The position numbers were made by a program, and so were the translations under genes. Positions 44,385 through 57,475 of a DNA stretch of 64,000 bases are shown here, one piece after another. The DNA lies in assembly GCF_009905375.1 (NCBI RefSeq), contig NC_133650.1, positions 302,311,957 through 302,375,956 on the forward strand, given 5' to 3'. The DNA is from Apium graveolens (lineage: Eukaryota > Streptophyta > Magnoliopsida > Apiales > Apiaceae). The notes under the pieces were generated by a model. That model searched no databases. It was not told the origin of the DNA and saw only the letters and a program-made list of their open reading frames with translations. Each line of letters begins with the position of its first letter. The first letter of the stretch is position 1.

Positions 44385-47300
44385 GTATGTCTTGAAGTGT
44401 TTTTTTTTTGTATTATAATTTCCTGTTTTTTTTGTCTGGGTTGTGTTAGTAGCTTAATTTACTTGAAATGTTGAGATTGAAATTTGAAGTAGATTAAATT
44501 GTAATTATTAAAGGAGATGTTACTGTTGATGATCTTTGAGGATGTTCTTGTTGAAGGAGTGTTAATACTTACTTACATTGAGGATGTCCTTAAAGAAGTA
44601 GGTTTCTATGTTGATGATCAATTGATAATTGAGGATGTCTTTAATAAACTAGTATTACTACTTACTTGCAAGTTACATCTAGTTGCGATGTCATTTATTA
44701 AAGTGTTTCTTAGTTTCTTTAGTGTAATTGTGTACTGTTTTTGCGGTTATTTCAAGTCATTTTAGCTGTCACTTGTGGAAATAATGTTATTGTAATAACC
44801 CGATGAAACCAATCGAAACATGCTCACTACAGTATATCCCACTTGTAAGTAGGGTCTGGCGATAGTGAAATGCACAGACAGTGCTTACCTGCTTTAAGAG
44901 CATATGCACGGGAGCCATCAGAAAATCAATTCAGCAGATGTATCAATGCTTCAGTGTAAATATATAATGCAGCGCCTCTTTTTTCCCTCCATCAATTATT
45001 GATGGAGCATCAATCCATCACCCCCACCATCAATATTTGATGGACCAGCTGATGCCATTGATTAGTGGGCTCCACAACTACTTTTCTCTTTTCCTTCTTT
45101 TTTACTTGCTTTGTACATAGCTTTCTGGTGTTCTAACGGCTATACAACGGTTATAAATTTCCAACAGCTCTATTTTTTCATTTAACGGTCATATTTTGTA
45201 GCCTATAAATTACAAAATTTTAGATTCATTTGTGACATAAATTTTTACACACTTATATTTTTTTATATATTTTCTGTTTTATATAAATACATATACATAT
45301 TTAAGAAAATGGGTACTAACTGGCTCCCCTCCGAAGAATTACAATTATGTATTTCTTGGGCTCGACAATCTGTTGATCCAATTACCGGTCGATACTCAAA
45401 CAAGAATAATTTATGGGGGCGAATTCATGAGGATTATGCGCAAAATTGGTGTGGCACTCCCGAATTTATGATATATAGTATAATTATTTATTTAATGAAT
45501 AGTAATTGATGAATTGATGGAGTTATGTGGGTGTATAAAAATTAAGGAAAAAAGTGAATTTAGCATGAATAGTAACCAACTCCATTGATTCAATTGATGA
45601 ATTGATGAATTGATGCCCCCGATGGGTGCATATGCTCTAAGAGTAGAGAGGTTATGTTCGTTAAGCCACCAAATTTTTATTTTTATTCTTATTGCGACAT
45701 AGGTGGTAAATTTTTGTGATTTTTAATTCACAATAATGTGCTTTTGTAAAGAAATTGAAGTAGAAGTTCAATGACATAATATAACATAAAGAACCTTATA
45801 AACAATGTATTAAGTGGGATGGTGCCAGCTTAGGCACCATTTCTTTCATTTTCTCGGTAAAGAAAAAAAAGACGTAGTTCAAGTGTCTGCCTTTGCATAA
45901 AACTCATTTTAAGGTGCAGTGCATATATTGTACAATGTGATTTTAGATTAATTGTTATAGTCTGTTGAACTGAATTGAATATAGTACAACTCATTGTGTT
46001 ATAGTCATTCTGCTGACCGATCCCCTTCGTTAATATGTACAGTTAGAACTGGTCATGGTGTTGTCACATCACCCATCAAAGCAGATTCCAACTTCCAAAA
46101 GACTGCTGAATCAAACACAACCGGATATGCAAGCAGTATTGTGGTGATACCGAAGGATGTCAAGGCTCTTCGCCAAAATCCTGGGAATAGTAATCTTGAT
46201 ATCTTTACATATGAAGAGATGAGGTTGGCCACCAAGCGCTTTCGTCCCGACCAAGTTCTAGGAGAGGGTGGATTTGGTATTGTATACAAAGGAGTTATAG
46301 ATGAGAATGTGAGGCCTGGTTACATCAAAACCGAAGTTGCCATCAAGGAGCTTGATCCAGAAGGGATCCAAGGCGACAGAGAATGGCTGGTAATTATGTC
46401 CCTCTTATGCTTTTAATAGTTTTGCTGTTAAGATATTGTTTTGGGTTTCTGGTGTGTTACTTTACACAAATACAATTTCATGAAGTAAAAGCCGCTGTTC
46501 ATTATTTAATAGAAAATATGAAGCTCCCGCCACTTGCCATAGTGGCATATGATTAGGTAGTGAATCATTTAATGTCACTGGACTTATATTGCAGCAGGGA
46601 AGCAGTTACAACCGTAGCCTCTACTAGGTCGCCTCCATGGACATCAGTTTAGAAATGTGGTCCAAAAAGGATAGTGTAAACGACATGGATGAGATTGGTT
46701 GCTGAATATTTTAATATCTATGAAACCCCAATCCAATGGTATCGTAACTGAAAGCTACTTGCTAGTACATGTTTAAAGATAGAGTTTAGTGGAGAGTAAA
46801 TTTCAGCCTAATATTTTCTGTCTGTTGGTGTCATTATTCAAACCTTTTCAAGTTTGAGCCTCCTTATGTACCGCAAGATTGATCCGGCGACAGTTTTTTG
46901 CTAATTATTGGCTATATGCCTACAACAATAATAATTAAAAAAAAGTTGAAGGACCATTTGCGGAAAAATTAAAAATGTAATATAATAATTATTATGTTAA
47001 GGGTGTCACTGTTTATAATGCATGGTGTAAATTTTGTTATTAGAGAAATTTATGATTGAATGTTGAAGAATGCTGCATTAGTGAAGACAGAAAAACAAAC
47101 TATTATGAAGTAAATTTACTAAGCTAATTAATTCATGTGTATGGACTTTTTTGACTTAAGAAACTTGCCAAAGGCTTCAGGTGCAAGTACAATAAATTTA
47201 TGATTGAATATTACAAAGTACTGCAACTCGTGGGAGCTCTCTATCAAGGATCATTAGACACTAGTTGAAAGAAGAGCCTTAATAAGCAAGCTTTCTTGAA

Positions 47301-49994
47301 ATCATTATTCCTTAATTAAAAAAATTACCATATTGTGGAACTTAACTACAAGCAGAGTGGTGTTAGATCCTCTATGTGAAAGTTAGGTGTAACTAAGTTT
47401 AGACGGCTTTAAAGGCCATGCATTTCCTTTTTATATATGCATCAATAAGAATTACCATAACATTTTGATGCCATATGAGGCTAATCATCTTTTTCTAACA
47501 TTTTCCTGATAGAGTTACATGTGCAATCGAAGGGCTTGGTTTAATAAATATCTTGTAAATTTAGATTGTTGTTTCTAAACTACTATTGTAATTACCTTGA
47601 ATGTAGCTAAATATTAAAAAGTTTACGTAGATGTATTTTCTTTTTTCTTTTTGTGTGTGTGTGGTTATTATTTATAAAAAAATGTTTTTCTACATTTTTT
47701 TTGCTAAATACGTTTTTCTACATTTTCAGGCTGAAGTAAACTATCTGGGACAACTCCAGCACCCTAATCTTGTGAAACTCATCGGGTACTGTTGTGATGA
47801 TGATCACAGGCTTCTGGTCTATGAATACATGGCATCTAAGAGCCTGGAAAATCACCTGTTTCAAAGTAAGTGACATGCCGATTGAAGCTATAGAGATATA
47901 TGTCTGTTTTCACCTCTTGTATGTTATAATACTGTTAATGTATATATTTACTATCAGTAACAGTTTCACATTTTAGATATCAGATTAACAGTGTCACATT
48001 TTAGACACAATATTTAGTTTAGAACATTTGATATGCGTAAATACTATGCTGAGAATAGAGCTGAAACTCTCATGGGAACGATATATCATGACATAATACC
48101 GAACTTGCATTTGTCATCCTTGCTGAACCTCCTATAGCTGTCTTATTTTTTTTTATTATATTTTTTTGGTTGACATAGGCATCTATATGCATACTTTTGG
48201 GTTCATGTCATACAGTTGCACTACAATTTGAAGCAGTAATCTTTAAAACAGATTTGATCTCAAGTTTTTGGTCAGTTTGGATATGACAATCATGTTTTAT
48301 TAATTTGAATAATAAGATTAGTAGTTTCATGTTGTTTTCCGATCTTATATTTAATACTTGATATACCTATGAGAGAGTTTTATAGCAAAATTAAATAGAT
48401 AAAGTTTGTTTGCAAAAGCATTTAAGATATTGCCATCTGGTGTGAATTTATCTGTCTTTTTGCATTTTGACAGGAGTGAATGTTACTATGACTTGGTCAA
48501 GAAGGATAAAGATTGCTTTAGATGCTGCAAAAGGACTTGCTTTTCTTCACGGTGCGGAAAGATCTATTATATATCGGGATTTCAAGACATCGAACATATT
48601 GCTGGATGAGGTTAGTACTGATTTATATAATTGCGGGACTTCATAATTACCTTTACGAAAGGATTTTTTGCTGTATATATTATGACTGTATAGCCCTATC
48701 TTTAACAGTAGAAACAGTCACAATGTAAAAGATGTACTTCGCAAAATCTTTTGTGCTACATGTATATCAAAATTGTTAGATTTTGCCAACACCACCATAT
48801 TTTTTACATAATGAGCAGTATGAGCTTTAAACTCTCCGTTGATAGTTCTAATAATTAAATATAAACTTAAATATGTAGAATTTCAATGCAAAACTTTCCG
48901 ACTTTGGGCTTGCAAAGGATGGACCAATGGGAGACCAAACCCATGTATCGACCCGAGTTATGGGGACATATGGTTATGCAGCTCCAGAGTATGTAATGAC
49001 AGGTACTTCATTGGTTAAGATCTTTTTGTCTTGTTGATAGATTCAGTACTCCTTGTTCTACCACGAAGTGAGGCAAGTTGTATAAAGATAACTTACTTCT
49101 ACACAAAGCTCATTCTTCTCTAACCTGCACCATGATACTGTTAGTTATATGACTATATTTATAGTATTAAAGGTATATTTAGTTCTATACTAGTTATTAA
49201 CATAGCAGAGGGTTATGCAGAGATTTCTTCCAATATTTAAGTATGCTGACAATTTTGTTGTTACATAGATGTAGAGAACAAGTTAATATTCTTTTTAGAA
49301 TTATCAGAGTTTGTTTTGCTGCAATAGCATTTACATATCTTTGTTCCACAAGTGTTTGGACTTGTTTATGTGTAAATAATCTCCATGAACATGAATTAGT
49401 TTATAATTTGAAGTGTATTCGTGATTCTTGGTCACAGGTCATTTGACAGCCAGAAGTGATATTTATGGTTTTGGAGTGGTGCTACTTGAAATGTTGATTG
49501 GAAGGAAAGCCATGGACAAGAGTCGACCTAGCCGAGAGCATAATCTTGTTGAGTGGGCCCGACCTATCTTGAACCACCATAAGAAGCTTTTAAGGATATT
49601 AGATCCTAGGATGGAAGGGCAATACTCAAATAAAACTGCTATAAAGGTGGCTAATTTGGCATATCTATGCCTCAGCCAAAACCCAAAAGGGAGGCCTCTA
49701 ATGAGCCAGGTTGTTGAAATACTCGAATCACTTCAGCCACGAGCGAGACGAGAAGATGTATCAATTCAGAGTGGAGGAAGTGTAACTCTTTATGAGGTCC
49801 CAAAGAGTGTTCCACAGAATCCTACAGAGAACAAGAGTAAGCCAAATGAAGATGAGAGAGAAAAAGATGCAGAAACATCAATGAGCAGGCCAGCAAAGGA
49901 AAGGAGCAAGAGTGAACCTCCAAAGGAGAATGATCTCTATAATCCGTACGATAACACGATAAATGATGAGAGATCTGATTCATCAAGAATTTGA
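44306..49994 (+). CDS. PBL17-like: PBL17-like receptor-like cytoplasmic kinase (RLCK-VII), 459 aa, six exons
   Basis: The coding sequence joins 44306-44384, 46043-46389, 47730-47865, 48474-48610, 48879-49002 and 49438-49994. All introns are GT-AG and phases agree (1380 coding bases with the stop). The protein starts MGIC, a site for N-myristoylation at Gly2 and S-acylation at Cys4, so it should sit at the plasma membrane. The Ser/Thr kinase domain runs from about 80 to 375: GEGGFG at 100-105, VAIK Lys128, YRD at 221-223 (Asp223 catalytic), DFG at 241-243, the activation segment [17 protein letters not shown], and APE at 268-270. Such kinases relay signals from surface receptors in immunity and growth. 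The tail (about 380-459) is Glu/Lys/Ser-rich. The introns, especially 1 (1658 bases) and 2 (1340 bases), are long; intron 1 holds a MITE. The PBL17 match is from memory of motifs and gene structure; a close paralogue is possible. Confidence 0.88.
44898..45637. mobile_element. PIF/Harbinger-type MITE in kinase intron 1 (740 bp)
   Basis: GAGCATATGCAC at the left and its complement GTGCATATGCTC at the right form the terminal inverted repeat, flanked by a TAA duplication (44895-44897 and 45638-45640). A TAA/TTA target site and GAGCAT ends are typical of PIF/Harbinger. Subterminal sequences are rich in CATCAAT/ATTGATG repeats. Inside is a fragment of the transposon's Myb-like ORF1, so it derives from an autonomous element and is not a purely non-coding MITE. 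It has no transposase and would need one in trans. Confidence 0.88.
45309..45509 (+). pseudogene. PIF/Harbinger Myb-like ORF1 fragment inside the MITE
   Basis: 66 residues starting [20 protein letters not shown] with WGRIHEDY further on. This is the start of the SANT/Myb-like DNA-binding ORF1 protein that accompanies PIF/Pong transposases in plants (pattern W-x-P-E-E-D-x-x-L-C-x-A-W). The ORF ends soon after the first helix-turn-helix region, so the rest of the gene was deleted. The ATG and the TATA-like ATATAAATAC some 25 bases upstream are kept. Confidence 0.75.
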
Positions 49995-50529
49995 ACTCTA
50001 GCATCGAGCTCAACGTTTAAGCTTTATATATAAAGAATCCGAGTATTGGAATCTAGCTTGTGTACCAAGCTCATGAGGTTATTATCAGAGGCCGAAACAA
50101 GTTTACAACGAGAATCATTCTACAAAGCATCCCTTTCTTTTCCCTAAGCTTAAAGTGTACCAAGACCTTAAAAAAGATTATCACTTTTACCAATTTATAG
50201 TTTGTTATAGTTCTTTCTTCATTTTTATGAGAGCTTCAAAAGCACGTGACTCGCCTTTAATTAGAGGAGCTTTGGAGCTGGTGGCAATGCAGCAATATGC
50301 TTGGATGTTTGTAAGGTACATCCTGCTGTAGTTTCTAAAAAGCGGTAGCAATATACTTTGATGTTTGTAAGGTACATCTGGCTGTAGTTTCTACAAAGCA
50401 GTAGTCTCGATGAAGTGCGCCCAGCGTGGTCTGAAGTAGTCTCGATTAAGTCTGTCCATGGTTTGAAGTGAAAGTATAGATTGTTATTGGTCAGATAGTT
50501 TTCTCTCTCAACAAGTTGAGGAGAAGGTT
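49995..50529. other. Kinase 3' UTR and downstream spacer
   Basis: The stop codon is at 49992-49994. No clear polyadenylation signal could be fixed; A/T-rich sequence near 50150-50230 is the likely end. A 56-base tandem duplication lies at 50291-50402. No other gene is seen before element C. Confidence 0.6.
50291..50402. repeat. 56-base tandem duplication
   Basis: Two copies, 50291-50346 and 50347-50402, share AGCAATAT, TGATGTTTGTAAGGTACATC-like and CTGTAGTTTCTA segments with about seven mismatches. It lies between the kinase gene and element C. Confidence 0.85.
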
Positions 50530-50534
50530 CAAGT
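50530..50534. repeat. Target-site duplication CAAGT, left copy (element C)
   Basis: CAAGT precedes the left LTR and recurs at 61505-61509. Confidence 0.95.
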
Positions 50535-51589
50535 TGTTGTGAAAAACAATAGTATCACGACTAAATTAACACAACGGGTCAGTTATATAACGGGTCAGTT
50601 ATATAACGAATAACAAGAACAAGGCAAATCACCGGTAACGAAAATAAGCCACGAAGGTCGAAAACATAAAATAATTAAAAACTGTTAAATAAAACACGAT
50701 GAGAAAAAAAGTTTATCGTAATGAAGCTTTGACAGCTGAGTTACCAATCCCTCAAGAGGAAGAGCATGTTCTTTAAGAGTTTATTGCCCTCACTTACTGT
50801 ATTCAGAACCCACAATAATCCTCTCAAGATAAAACATCAGCAGAACACCGGACTCACAGCAGCGTGATGCTCAACGGCGATCAGACCTCAGTCGCCCAAA
50901 ACCTATGTATGTATGTTTTTCATAGAGGGAGAGAGGCAGAGGAGAAGAGAGTAGGCTGCTAGGGTTACTCACTGATAAACAAAATATTTTTATTACATTT
51001 CAATCCTAAAAACGTAACTGATCTGTTTTTAATTTAAATAAATCTTTTACTTAAAACATATTTCAATATGAATATTATTTAGAATTGTAACAGTTAGACA
51101 TACCCGATTTAACAAGCCCAAGCCCATAAATTCTAGGTCCACTAACAAATTTTAACACATAATATTTATATTAAAATATTATATTAAATCGAGACGCCGA
51201 GATATTCGCCCAAATCGCCCTTCGACCCGACCCGAGTTGAGTCGTGGCGGCGGCGCGCGTGTGTGCGTGCGAGGCCCACACTATACCCATGAATACCCAC
51301 ATGCCTTAGTAGTTGTGCACTACACTTGCATGTTATACAATATAAAGCCACCAACACTATTTTACCATATCAATGTGGTACTAAAGTTTTTTACAACTTA
51401 ATCAACCACAAACCCATTTCAAGCTAGCCATTTCAACTCCATTTATTTATGGATTCCACTAAGAAAATGTCTTAGATCCAAACATGAAAGTTTGAGTCCT
51501 CTTAGCAAGGAACAACTTCTAAATATTAGTTTTCGAAAATTATATCAAGAACATAATCTAATTATGCGTCAAAATTCCATTTTCTAACA
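50535..51589 (-). repeat. 3' LTR of element C (1055 bp)
   Basis: Starts TGTTGTGAAAAACAATAG and ends TTCTAACA. It holds a 20-base tandem duplication near 50574-50610, a CG-rich run at about 51185-51275 (GGCGGCGGCGCGCG), and lacks a segment of about 60 bases present in the other LTR around 61015-61075. Confidence 0.94.
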
Positions 51590-51604
51590 ATCCCCCACAA
51601 ATCC
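51590..51604 (-). other. Polypurine tract of element C
   Basis: On the minus strand GGATTTGTGGGGGAT lies against the 3' LTR. Confidence 0.85.
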
Positions 51605-52109
51605 ATACAGAAATACATATCAGATTTTATTATGACTTGTTATGCAGAGTCGGTACCCTTCCGGGTTTGAACCCTCCTAAATCCTCTACTTCGATGGCTA
51701 CCGGATATAGATGTAATATTTCACCTTGAATCCGTGTAGTGTAACCACACTCCATAGACAACGACAAGTCAAATGCTATGGTCAGATCTACGGCTTTGAG
51801 ACGTTATGGTCTTATCTCTCCTGTTCGTCGAATGCTTCGAGGAATAACCTTTTCCTCTAATTGCGATCTCACAATAATATTCGCTTAGATGGGCATTTCC
51901 AAAGATGTACTGCTAACATCTCGTCTTACAACTTGACCCCATTCAAAGTTTTAAAAACTCTTGCTATACTAGCAGTTTCAGTATCTTTTTGAGGTTTCCA
52001 GGGAGTAGACTCAAATACGTAAATATCAATCTATATATAGTAAATGTACTACTGATTCATCCTTACAACTTGTTATTACCACATTGAATACACTTCGAGG
52101 GATCTCCTC

Positions 52110-53403
52110 TCAGGTGTATTGGGTTCCCGCTGTAGATGAACCATGATGGGTTATCAGTCTCATCCCCAACCTCGACTTAAGGACCAGAGCATGCTCAAGC
52201 CCCTTAGTCAAAGGATCAACTATATTATCCTGAGTTCCTATGAACTCTATAGCAATAATCCTATCAGACACATGACCCTTTATAGACTTAAGTCTAACTT
52301 GGATGTGTCTCTTTGTGTTAGCATTATACTTCACACTTCTGATCTTTTCGATAGTTGTACGGCTATCACAATGAACAGAAATGGCGGGAAGCGGTTTGCT
52401 TACTACAGGTAACATTGACATCAGTCCATGTAACCATTTAGCCTCCGTCCTCGTGGCATCCAATGCACACAACTCAGCCTCGAACGTAGAACGAGTAATT
52501 AAAGTCTGTCTAGAAGACTTCCAATACACTGTTGCACCCCCAAGGGTAAACAGATATCCAGTCACTCCATTGGAACCGGATTTCTTAGCTATTCAACTTG
52601 CATCACTGTACCCCTCGAGTACCCCCGGAAATCTCCGGTAATGCAAACCAAGGGAAATAGTTCCCTTAAGATATCTAAGAACTCTATCCAGTGCCTCCCT
52701 ATGAGTCTTGTTCGGACAGTTTGTATATCTAGCTAACTTAGACACAGAGTAAGAAATATCTAGTCACATTAGCAAGATATTGCAAACTACCAATAATTTG
52801 AGAATACCTTAACTGAGACACAGGAACACCAGAACTATTCTTGATAAGGCCATCTTTAGGATCGAATGGAGTACTAGCAATTCTACAATTTGAATAACCA
52901 TACTTCTCAAGTATAGATTTCTCTATATAATGAGACTGTGACAAGGTTATTCCATCAGCTGACTGAGTCAACTTGATCCCAAGAATCACACTAGCTTCAC
53001 CCATATCCTTCATCTCAAAGTGCCTTTTCAAAAAATTCTTTGTCTCGTTAATAATCTCAATATTGGTTCCAAATAACAAAATATCATCCACATATAAGCA
53101 CACAATCACACATTCATTTCCTTTAACCTTATAGTAGACACACTTGTCACTTTCATTAACTAATAACTCAAAGCCTAAAACAGTTTTATCAAACTTCTTA
53201 TGCCAGTCTATAGGAGCTTGTTTTAGGCCATAAATGGATTTGACTAACTTACATACTTTCCTCTCGTTACTAGAAGTAACAAATCCCTCAGGTTGATCCA
53301 TATAAATCTCTTCTTCAAGGTCACCATGAAGAAAAGCTATCTTTACATGGATGATAAGACCATGTATGGAAGCCAATGCAATAAGCAATCTGATTGTTGT
53401 CAT
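52110..53403 (-). pseudogene. Element C RT C-terminal part and RNase H (frameshifted)
   Basis: 53403-52738 encodes RT from the LIALASIHG stretch through HGDLEEEIYMDQPEGF, SIYGLKQAP, the intact catalytic YVDD (LYVDDILLFGTN) and MKDMGEASVILGIKL. A frame change near 52740 leads to RNase H at 52565-52110 (TGYLFTLGGATVYWKS, STFEAELCAL, TKRHIQVRLKSI). Stops occur between the two blocks. Confidence 0.88.
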
Positions 53404-53530
53404 TCTAGCAACAGGAGAGTATGTATCATAATAGTCAATTTATTTTCTTTGCCTAAAGCCCTTAGCAACTAGCCTTGTACTTATCTATTGAGCCATCTGG
53501 GTTTAACTTCCTCTTGAAAATCCATTTACA

Positions 53531-54280
53531 TCATATAGTAGAACACCCAAGAGGGAGATCGACTAACTCCCATGTTCCGTTAGAAATAATTGAGTCCATC
53601 TCACTCTTCACAGCGCCTTTCCAGTGCCTCGACTCCGAAGAATCCATGGCCTGACAGAAAGTTAAAGGTTCGTCCTCGACATTGTAAGTGACATAATCCC
53701 TTCCAAAGTCCTTGACTACCCTTGCACGCTTACTCCTTCTAGGTTCCTCTACTTCGTTAGGAGTAGAGCTACTATCAGGATCCACCTCCACATTCGACAT
53801 TATTTCCATATGATCGGGAATGGAACTCGATGTGCGAGTGGGATCATCATCAGAAATACCTTGAGGTATACCAATCTTTATAGGGAACACATCCTCAAAG
53901 AATTTTGCATCACGAAACTCAACTATCGTATTTGCCACAATACCATCTATGTCAGATTTTAAGACTAAAAATCTCATAGAAATTGTGGTTTCAAGATAGC
54001 CCAAAAAGACACAATCAACAATTTTCGGTCCTAGTTTCTTTCTCTTGTGTTCAGGGACAAGTACCTTGGCAAGGCACCCCCACACACGAAGATAATTCAA
54101 ACTAGTTTTACGCTTTCTCCATAATTCATAAGGAGTCTTTTCCATGTGTTTCAGAAAGACTCTGTTCAGAATATGGCAAGCCGTATTTAGAGCCTCTCCC
54201 CACATGTACTTAGGAAACCCCGAATTAATCAGCATACTGTTAATCATATCTTTAAAAGTTATGTTCTTTCGCTCTGCCAC
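53531..54280 (-). pseudogene. Element C integrase C-terminal part and start of RT
   Basis: The frame begins with AERKNITFKDM, which includes the third catalytic residue (Glu) of integrase, cut from the rest of the domain by the solo LTR. It continues through MWGEALNTACHILNRV, TPYELWRKRK and VWGCLAKVLVPEHKR into an acidic linker and the start of RT (GTWELVDLP). Confidence 0.87.
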
Positions 54281-54282
54281 CC
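54278..54282. repeat. Target-site duplication CACCC, left copy (solo LTR)
   Basis: CACCC is on both sides of the solo LTR (54278-54282 and 58414-58418). Joining across it restores the integrase frame at the N-G-V-x-E-R-K-N motif. Confidence 0.94.
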
Positions 54283-54362
54283 TGTGACGCCTTCAATCTC
54301 GGGGTTAGGAAATGAGGACCCACACACCTTTAATCTAATAACTAAATAAGCTTAAACCCCGA

Positions 54363-54632
54363 TTAGCTACCAACAGGATCAAACATGATAAAGTATGAGA
54401 CAAGATTACAACTACCAATCATAAAATATAACTTACAACCCCAAAATAATTTTAAATATACATAGTCGATCCTGGCTTGGAACCGACAGATAACCCATTG
54501 TATCTTTACAATTTTCCTTCTAAGCGCTTGCTCACTCAGAATTACCACTACTTGCTCTGGCAACCGGAAGCCCTCAACACGATAAGGACCACTAGGTACG
54601 CTCTTACAAGCAGTGCGCCTAAGCCTAGCCAT
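54363..54632 (-). CDS. Small ORF near the 3' end of the solo LTR (89 aa)
   Basis: The ATG at 54632 lies 12 bases after CAG-TTAAG, exactly as in the Tekay-like LTR (ATG 7194). The peptide begins MARLRRTACKSV, is basic, and contains GFRLPEQV where the other has SFELPDQV; here the stop is lost and the frame is longer. Conservation of position and of this short motif is the only evidence that it is translated. Confidence 0.4.
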   Translation of the reverse strand: MARLRRTACKSVPSGPYRVEGFRLPEQVVVILSEQALRRKIVKIQWVICRFQARIDYVYLKLFWGCKLYFMIGSCNLVSYFIMFDPVGS

Positions 54633-57349
54633 CTTCTTGCTTAACTGCCATGGTTAGATTAAAACAAAACATATGAGTATAAAACTCAGCAAGTACCTAT
54701 AAAGCAGTTCTATGATATGAAATCCACAATTTACTTTACCAACCTCAGGGCATTCTACTTTATTTGTTCTAGGTCGCAGATTTACATCTTTTGGGTTAAG
54801 GAAGGGTTATGAAGGAAAAATGTGGGGCTTTCAAGGAACAAGGCTCGAAGCAGGGTGAAAGCCGACATTCATCATAAATCATTAAAGGATCAGAACAGAT
54901 CTTTCAGATAGGAAAGCAATAATATTTCACTATATGAAACCAATTATATGATCAACAGATTAAAATCAGGGTTCACGAGCTTTAAGCTTCACAATATCAC
55001 AATATCACAATCAACTCTTTTCAAAGCAATATAAACCATTTTCATTTTCAAGAACCAATTACTGAACAGGATGTTTCAGTTCCATTTTAAATAATCAATA
55101 TAGAACCCTTGATTGGATCACTTTCTCTTTTCATTTCATTATAATACGGGTGATCAACCCGTACTGGCCTCCATCCGGTCTTTAAGGTACCAATCGTCAT
55201 AATTTCAGCTTAAATTGGACTAGCCCTGCTAGCCTCTTACCATGACTGGACTAGTCTCACTAGCCTCTTACGTCCCAATCCAATCCACCAGGAATTCGTT
55301 TGGAAAACCTTGAGTTGGAAAAAGTAGGTTTTTCTAAATTCATTTTATCATTACCAAGAATATGAAATCATTCAGACTCTTTCGAGTCGAAACTCATTCT
55401 TAAGTCAAATTTCAAGAAAACAAAGTTAAGGAAGTGATTCAAAGACAAGCAAGGAACAACTCTAAGGATTCTGAATCGGGGATGACAAGGTACTTAAATT
55501 AGAAGAATCAATATCTGTTTCAAGGATCAATAGGGTGATCAAGAAATAAGGTATCATTACAAAGGGTTCGTAAAGGTAATTATAGGGTTTATAACAGTTC
55601 ATGGCTTAACAAATAACTTGAACAGAAAAGACAGGTTACCAAAGGGTTGAATCAGTAAGCTTATCAATAACAATTTATCAAGATCAAAGACAGGGTATCT
55701 CAAGTCATTAACAGGGGTTCACTATTTAATCAGTTCCATACTCTACATGGTATGAACAATAACCTCTCTATAACCATTTTCACAAGTAATGAGAGTTACT
55801 TGCCTGAATTCGCTTTCCTGAAGGTTGAACTACTGCCACCTAGTATACCCTTTCCTTTCCTAGCCTGAATGCCCTCACGCTCCGAATCTACAATAAAAAC
55901 CAAAACCTTAATCAGTTTCTCAACTCTCGTTCCCGGAACGATCACTCATTACGATGGCTCGATTATACTCTTGACTCAAATATACGAGTATAGCTTATAC
56001 ACATAAGCACATAGCACATCACACATCATATACTTTATTCTTAACCTTTACACCTTTATACTGGTACACATAGCTCTTTATACTTGAAATCCTTATACGA
56101 ATAAACAAACGACAATACTTATAATAACGACCCTAAAGTTATCTTTAAACCAACACGACAACCATAGATAACACAAATCAATCATTCCCTTTCTTTTATA
56201 CTTTAATTCGAACCAAACATAGCAAATTAGGCAAAAAATCTCACATACAATCCCTAATTAATCTTCATGATCCATTCAAGCTCTTAAATTAGAGTTTGAC
56301 CTTTTTAAATGTTATAATCCATTCGGCCTTAACCACAAATCATAATTCGACAACCAAACAATGACATGCATCATCAATTCCTATTTTAAATCAACATGCA
56401 ATCTCATTTCTTCCTAGTTAAACTTAGATTATACCAAGATCAAGTCACTAAATCAATTTTCCCTTTTATTAGTACAATGTCGAACCAACATCTTCAATAT
56501 GCAATCCTCAATTTTAATTTTTTCAAGCATCCAATCAACTATACAAGTCCAAATACCTTTAAAACAATCATAAAAATCATTTTTATCAATCAACATACTT
56601 AAATCTCAAAAGAAACACAAACCCTTATTCGAATTTTCCAACAATCAAGACATGCATGCAACCATTTAAGTAATTTATCTACCAAACACTCTAATTATCC
56701 AATTATTTCCAAGGATAAACATCAACAAGTCATTTCCATTACTAAAAATCATTTTGATCTTCTAAAAATCAAGATTCCATTCGGGTTTTTCAAGAAATAA
56801 CACATGCAAACGTTTTTCTCAATCCTTAAATCATTAATCATTCTAATTCATCATCGTCATCCTAGAATAAACATCCACAACCATTTAAATCATCAATAAT
56901 CAACTCATTAACTTTTAGAAATCAAAAACCCATTCGGGTTTTAAACAAATCACTACATGCAATCACCAAAGATAAGATTTATGAATGTTAGAGCTCAGTT
57001 ATAGCATCATCACTCACCACCGGTTGACCGGAGTTCATCACCGGTGGCGGTGGCTTCACGGTGGTACCCTCATTCGAGGGTGTCCAACCACGAAACCCCC
57101 GTTTTTCCATTAATTTCTCAAAACAACTAACATGCACATCTCATATACCATTCATTTGTAAAGAATCATGCTTAAACAAGATGATATCAACAAGAACAAC
57201 AAGAACCGAGAAGCTCTCGGGTAAACACACACACATCGAGCATACACATCTACATGCAAGTAGATATACACACATGCACACTCTTTTACCTACATATATG
57301 TGTTTATCAAGAGATTTTGGGAAGAATTGGTGAGATTTATCAAAGGAAC

Positions 57350-57475
57350 AAGAGGTATACCGAGAGAGAGAAGAGAGCCGAGAGAGAGAGAGAGAGTAAC
57401 CGAGAGAGAGTGAGGAAGAAAGAGAGAAAGAGAGAAAAGTGTTCACGGGAGAAAGAAAGAAAAGGAAGGGGGAGA
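57350..57475. repeat. GAGA-type low-complexity tract in the solo LTR
   Basis: Repeated GAGAGAGAGA and GAAAGAGAG units (CTCTCT on the element's own strand). Such pyrimidine-rich tracts often lie in plant 5' leaders. Small ORFs here are artefacts of the repeat. Confidence 0.85.

Noticed and set aside
45994..46042. Upstream extension of the kinase exon 2 ORF ([11 protein letters not shown])
   Set aside because: A good acceptor (ATGTACAG) at 46042 joins in phase to exon 1 with the MGIC signal, so these codons are intronic.
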